Of a stretch of 64,000 bases of DNA, positions 62,146-64,000 are shown piece by piece. The position numbers and the translations under genes were made by a program. Each line of letters opens with the position of its first letter. The first letter of the stretch is position 1. The notes beneath the pieces were generated by a model. It saw nothing but the letters and a program-made list of their open reading frames with translations. It made no database searches and was not told the DNA's origin. This DNA comes from Ancylobacter vacuolatus (GTDB taxonomy: Bacteria > Pseudomonadota > Alphaproteobacteria > Rhizobiales > Xanthobacteraceae): NCBI RefSeq assembly GCF_030813595.1, contig NZ_JAUSUH010000002.1, positions 434,001 to 498,000 of the forward strand. The letters are read 5' to 3'.

Positions 62146-63651
62146 TCAGCTGTCTTCCTGGAACGCGCTTTCGCGCTTCTTGCGCAGGGCGGGGGCGATC
62201 ATCAGCGCCAGCAGCACGACCGCCACCGCCAGCATCGTGGCGCTGATCGGCCGCGACACGAACACCATCGGGTCGCCTTTCGAGAGCATCATGGCGCGGC
62301 GCAGCTCTTCCTCCATCATCGGCCCGAGAATGAGGGCCAGGAGGAGCGGAGCGGGTTCAGCGTCGAGCTTCTTGAAGACGTAGCCGAGGATGCCGAAGCC
62401 CGCGAGCAGATAGACATGGAAGGTCGAATTGCTGAGCGTGAACACCCCGATGACGCTGAACAGCACGATCGCCGGGAACATGTAGCGGTAGGGAATGGAG
62501 ATCATCTTCACCCACAACCCGACCAGAGGCAGGTTGAGGATGACCAGCATCAGGTTGCCGCACCACATGGAGGCGATGAGGCCCCAGAACAGCGCGGGCT
62601 GCTGCACCATCACGCTGGGACCGGGCTGGATGCCCTGGATCATCAACGCGCCGATCATCAGCGCCATGACCGGATTCGACGGGATGCCCAGCGTCAGCAT
62701 CGGGATGAACGAGGTCTGCGCCCCGGCATTGTTGGCGGCCTCCGGAGCGGCAACGCCCTCAATGGCGCCCTTGCCGAACTGGGCCGAATTCTTCGACACC
62801 CGCTTCTCCAGCGCATAGGCGCTGAAGGAGGAGAGCACCGCGCCGCCGCCGGGAAGGATGCCGAGAACCGAGCCCATGGCCGTCCCGCGCAGGGTTGGGC
62901 CGATGATGCGTCGCAGGTCGTCCCGCGTCGGGAACAGGTTCTTCACCTTGGGCATGATGGCCGAGCGGCTGGTTTCGTCTTCCAGATTGGCGACGATCTC
63001 GCCGATGCCGAACAGGCCCATGGCGATGACGACGAAGTCGATGCCGTCGGCGAGCTGAGGTACCTCGAAGGTGAAGCGCGCGATCCCTGAATTGATGTCG
63101 GTCCCCACCACGCCGAGGATCAGCCCGAGCAGGATCATCCCGATCGCATGCAGCAGCGACCCGCTGGCGAGCACCACCGAGGCGATTAGCCCGAGGACCA
63201 TGAGCGAGAAATAGTCCGCCGGCCCGAAGGCGAGCGCCGCGCCCGCCAGCAGCGGGGCGGCAATGGCGATCACCACGGTTGCGATGGTGCCAGCGACGAA
63301 GGACGAGATGGCCGCCGTCGCCAGCGCCCGCCCGGCGTGGCCGGCCCGTGCCATGCGATAGCCGTCGAGCGCGGTGACCACGGAGGAGGATTCGCCGGGC
63401 AGATTGACCAGGATCGCCGTGGTCGATCCACCATATTGCGCCCCGTAGAAAATGCCGGCCAGCATGATGAGCGCAGAATCGGGGGCGAGCCCATAGGTCA
63501 GCGGCAGGAGCATCGCGATCGTCGGGACCGGACCCAGCCCGGGGAGAACGCCGATGGCCGTTCCCAGCAGCACGCCAAGGAGGCAGTAGAGGAGGTTCGT
63601 CGGGTCCAGCGCGACCTGGAGGCCGAGCCCGAGATTGGCGATCACATCCAT
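62146..63651 (-). CDS. tctA: TctA-family permease (second system)
   Basis: 501 residues. 'GVLPGLGPVPTIAMLLPLTYGL', 'GAQYGGSTTAILVNLPGESSSVVTALDGYRMARAGHAGRAL' and 'APEAANNAGAQTSFIPMLTLGIPSNPVMALMIGALMIQGIQPGPS' are TctA hallmarks. Distinct from the first copy. Lies 9 bp after the partial tctB and upstream of the isomerase gene on the same strand. Confidence 0.94.
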   Translation of the reverse strand: MDVIANLGLGLQVALDPTNLLYCLLGVLLGTAIGVLPGLGPVPTIAMLLPLTYGLAPDSALIMLAGIFYGAQYGGSTTAILVNLPGESSSVVTALDGYRMARAGHAGRALATAAISSFVAGTIATVVIAIAAPLLAGAALAFGPADYFSLMVLGLIASVVLASGSLLHAIGMILLGLILGVVGTDINSGIARFTFEVPQLADGIDFVVIAMGLFGIGEIVANLEDETSRSAIMPKVKNLFPTRDDLRRIIGPTLRGTAMGSVLGILPGGGAVLSSFSAYALEKRVSKNSAQFGKGAIEGVAAPEAANNAGAQTSFIPMLTLGIPSNPVMALMIGALMIQGIQPGPSVMVQQPALFWGLIASMWCGNLMLVILNLPLVGLWVKMISIPYRYMFPAIVLFSVIGVFTLSNSTFHVYLLAGFGILGYVFKKLDAEPAPLLLALILGPMMEEELRRAMMLSKGDPMVFVSRPISATMLAVAVVLLALMIAPALRKKRESAFQEDS

Positions 63652-63660
63652 GGCGCGTCC

Positions 63661-63999
63661 TCAGAAGTTTGGCAGCAGAGGCCGCAGCCAGGGACCGACC
63701 AGGGGAATCGGCACGTTGAGCATCTGGATGAACACCAGGCAGCAGGTCGCGACGAGCCCCGCTGCGCCCGCGAGCGGGAGCGGGGCGAGCCTGAATTGCC
63801 GGCTAGCCGTCGCCGCCACGAGGACGGTCAGCAGCATCGCCACCGCCCCGCCCAGAGGAACGATGGCAAGGCCGAAGACGAGGATGGCGCCGACGACCGA
63901 GGCAAGTGGCTTTAGCGCCAGGGTACCGATGGGAGCGCCCTCGACCACGAAGGCGCGCACAACCGAGATCAGGCCCACCAGCGCCAGCAGCCCGGTCAG
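63661..63999 (-). CDS. tctB: TctB-family membrane subunit (partial, 5' end outside window)
   Basis: The frame enters from the window end with no start needed. About 112 residues with three hydrophobic helices, 'LALKPLASVVGAILVFGLAIVPLGGAVAMLLTVLVAATASRQFRL', as in TctB C-terminal halves. Cotranscribed with the TctA gene. Confidence 0.8.
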   Translation of the reverse strand: MTGLLALVGLISVVRAFVVEGAPIGTLALKPLASVVGAILVFGLAIVPLGGAVAMLLTVLVAATASRQFRLAPLPLAGAAGLVATCCLVFIQMLNVPIPLVGPWLRPLLPNF

Positions 64000-64000
64000 C

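Overview
The window is high-GC alphaproteobacterial chromosome. Gene content (RutR-like regulator, SUV3-like helicase followed by an S4 protein, 7Fe ferredoxin and CarD, a second RpoH-type sigma factor, Bug/TctABC transporters) points to Hyphomicrobiales, possibly a Xanthobacteraceae-type genome; the genus is inference.

Region 1 (1-15,700) is mostly housekeeping: the end of a P-loop kinase-like gene, a DsbA-family thioredoxin, RutR, cytochrome b561, a phytase-like esterase-domain protein, a queuosine-precursor transporter, ribosomal protein bL28, a DUF3108 protein, a DUF4269 protein, then helicase - S4 protein - fdxA - carD - rpoH, an M48 metalloprotease, an SNase-like protein and tRNA-Arg(CCT).

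Region 2 (15,700-43,030) is accessory catabolism. A scar with a fecR fragment follows tRNA-Arg. Then come argE; a minus-strand operon (RidA, solute-binding protein, MmgE/PrpD, two permeases, ATPase, agmatinase-family hydrolase) with a divergent LysR gene; an aspartase and a second complete amino-acid ABC transporter with its own LysR gene; and a near-complete ectoine/5-hydroxyectoine uptake and degradation cluster (enuR, eutB, eutC, eutD/doeA, eutE/doeB, ehuBCDA, ssd, aminotransferase) with a divergent asnC-type regulator. eutA is not seen. A promoter bracketed by two TTGTAATG direct repeats exactly 42 bp apart precedes eutB.

Region 3 (43,100-46,400) is the main find: a small, atypically arranged lasso-peptide (RiPP) locus. 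It has an asparagine-synthetase-like cyclase, a PqqD-like RRE protein (B1), and between them two short precursor-like genes. One, at 44110-44280, has a W-x-x-P leader motif, Thr at -2 and a glycine-rich 14-residue core with Asp at 7/8. The second is a divergent paralogue whose predicted core starts with Phe and has Asp at 8. No B2 leader peptidase, exporter or isopeptidase is visible. tRNA-Ser(CGA) and a frameshifted tyrosine-integrase remnant lie just beyond.

Region 4 (47,400-64,000) carries a DUF3313 lipoprotein, a broken histidine kinase, a very large Gly-rich autotransporter with an in-frame TAG 18 codons before its true C-terminal Phe, a tctD-tctE-solute-binding-protein operon divergent from tctCBA, an L,D-transpeptidase, a hydroxypyruvate-isomerase-family protein, and a second TctA with partial TctB running off the end.
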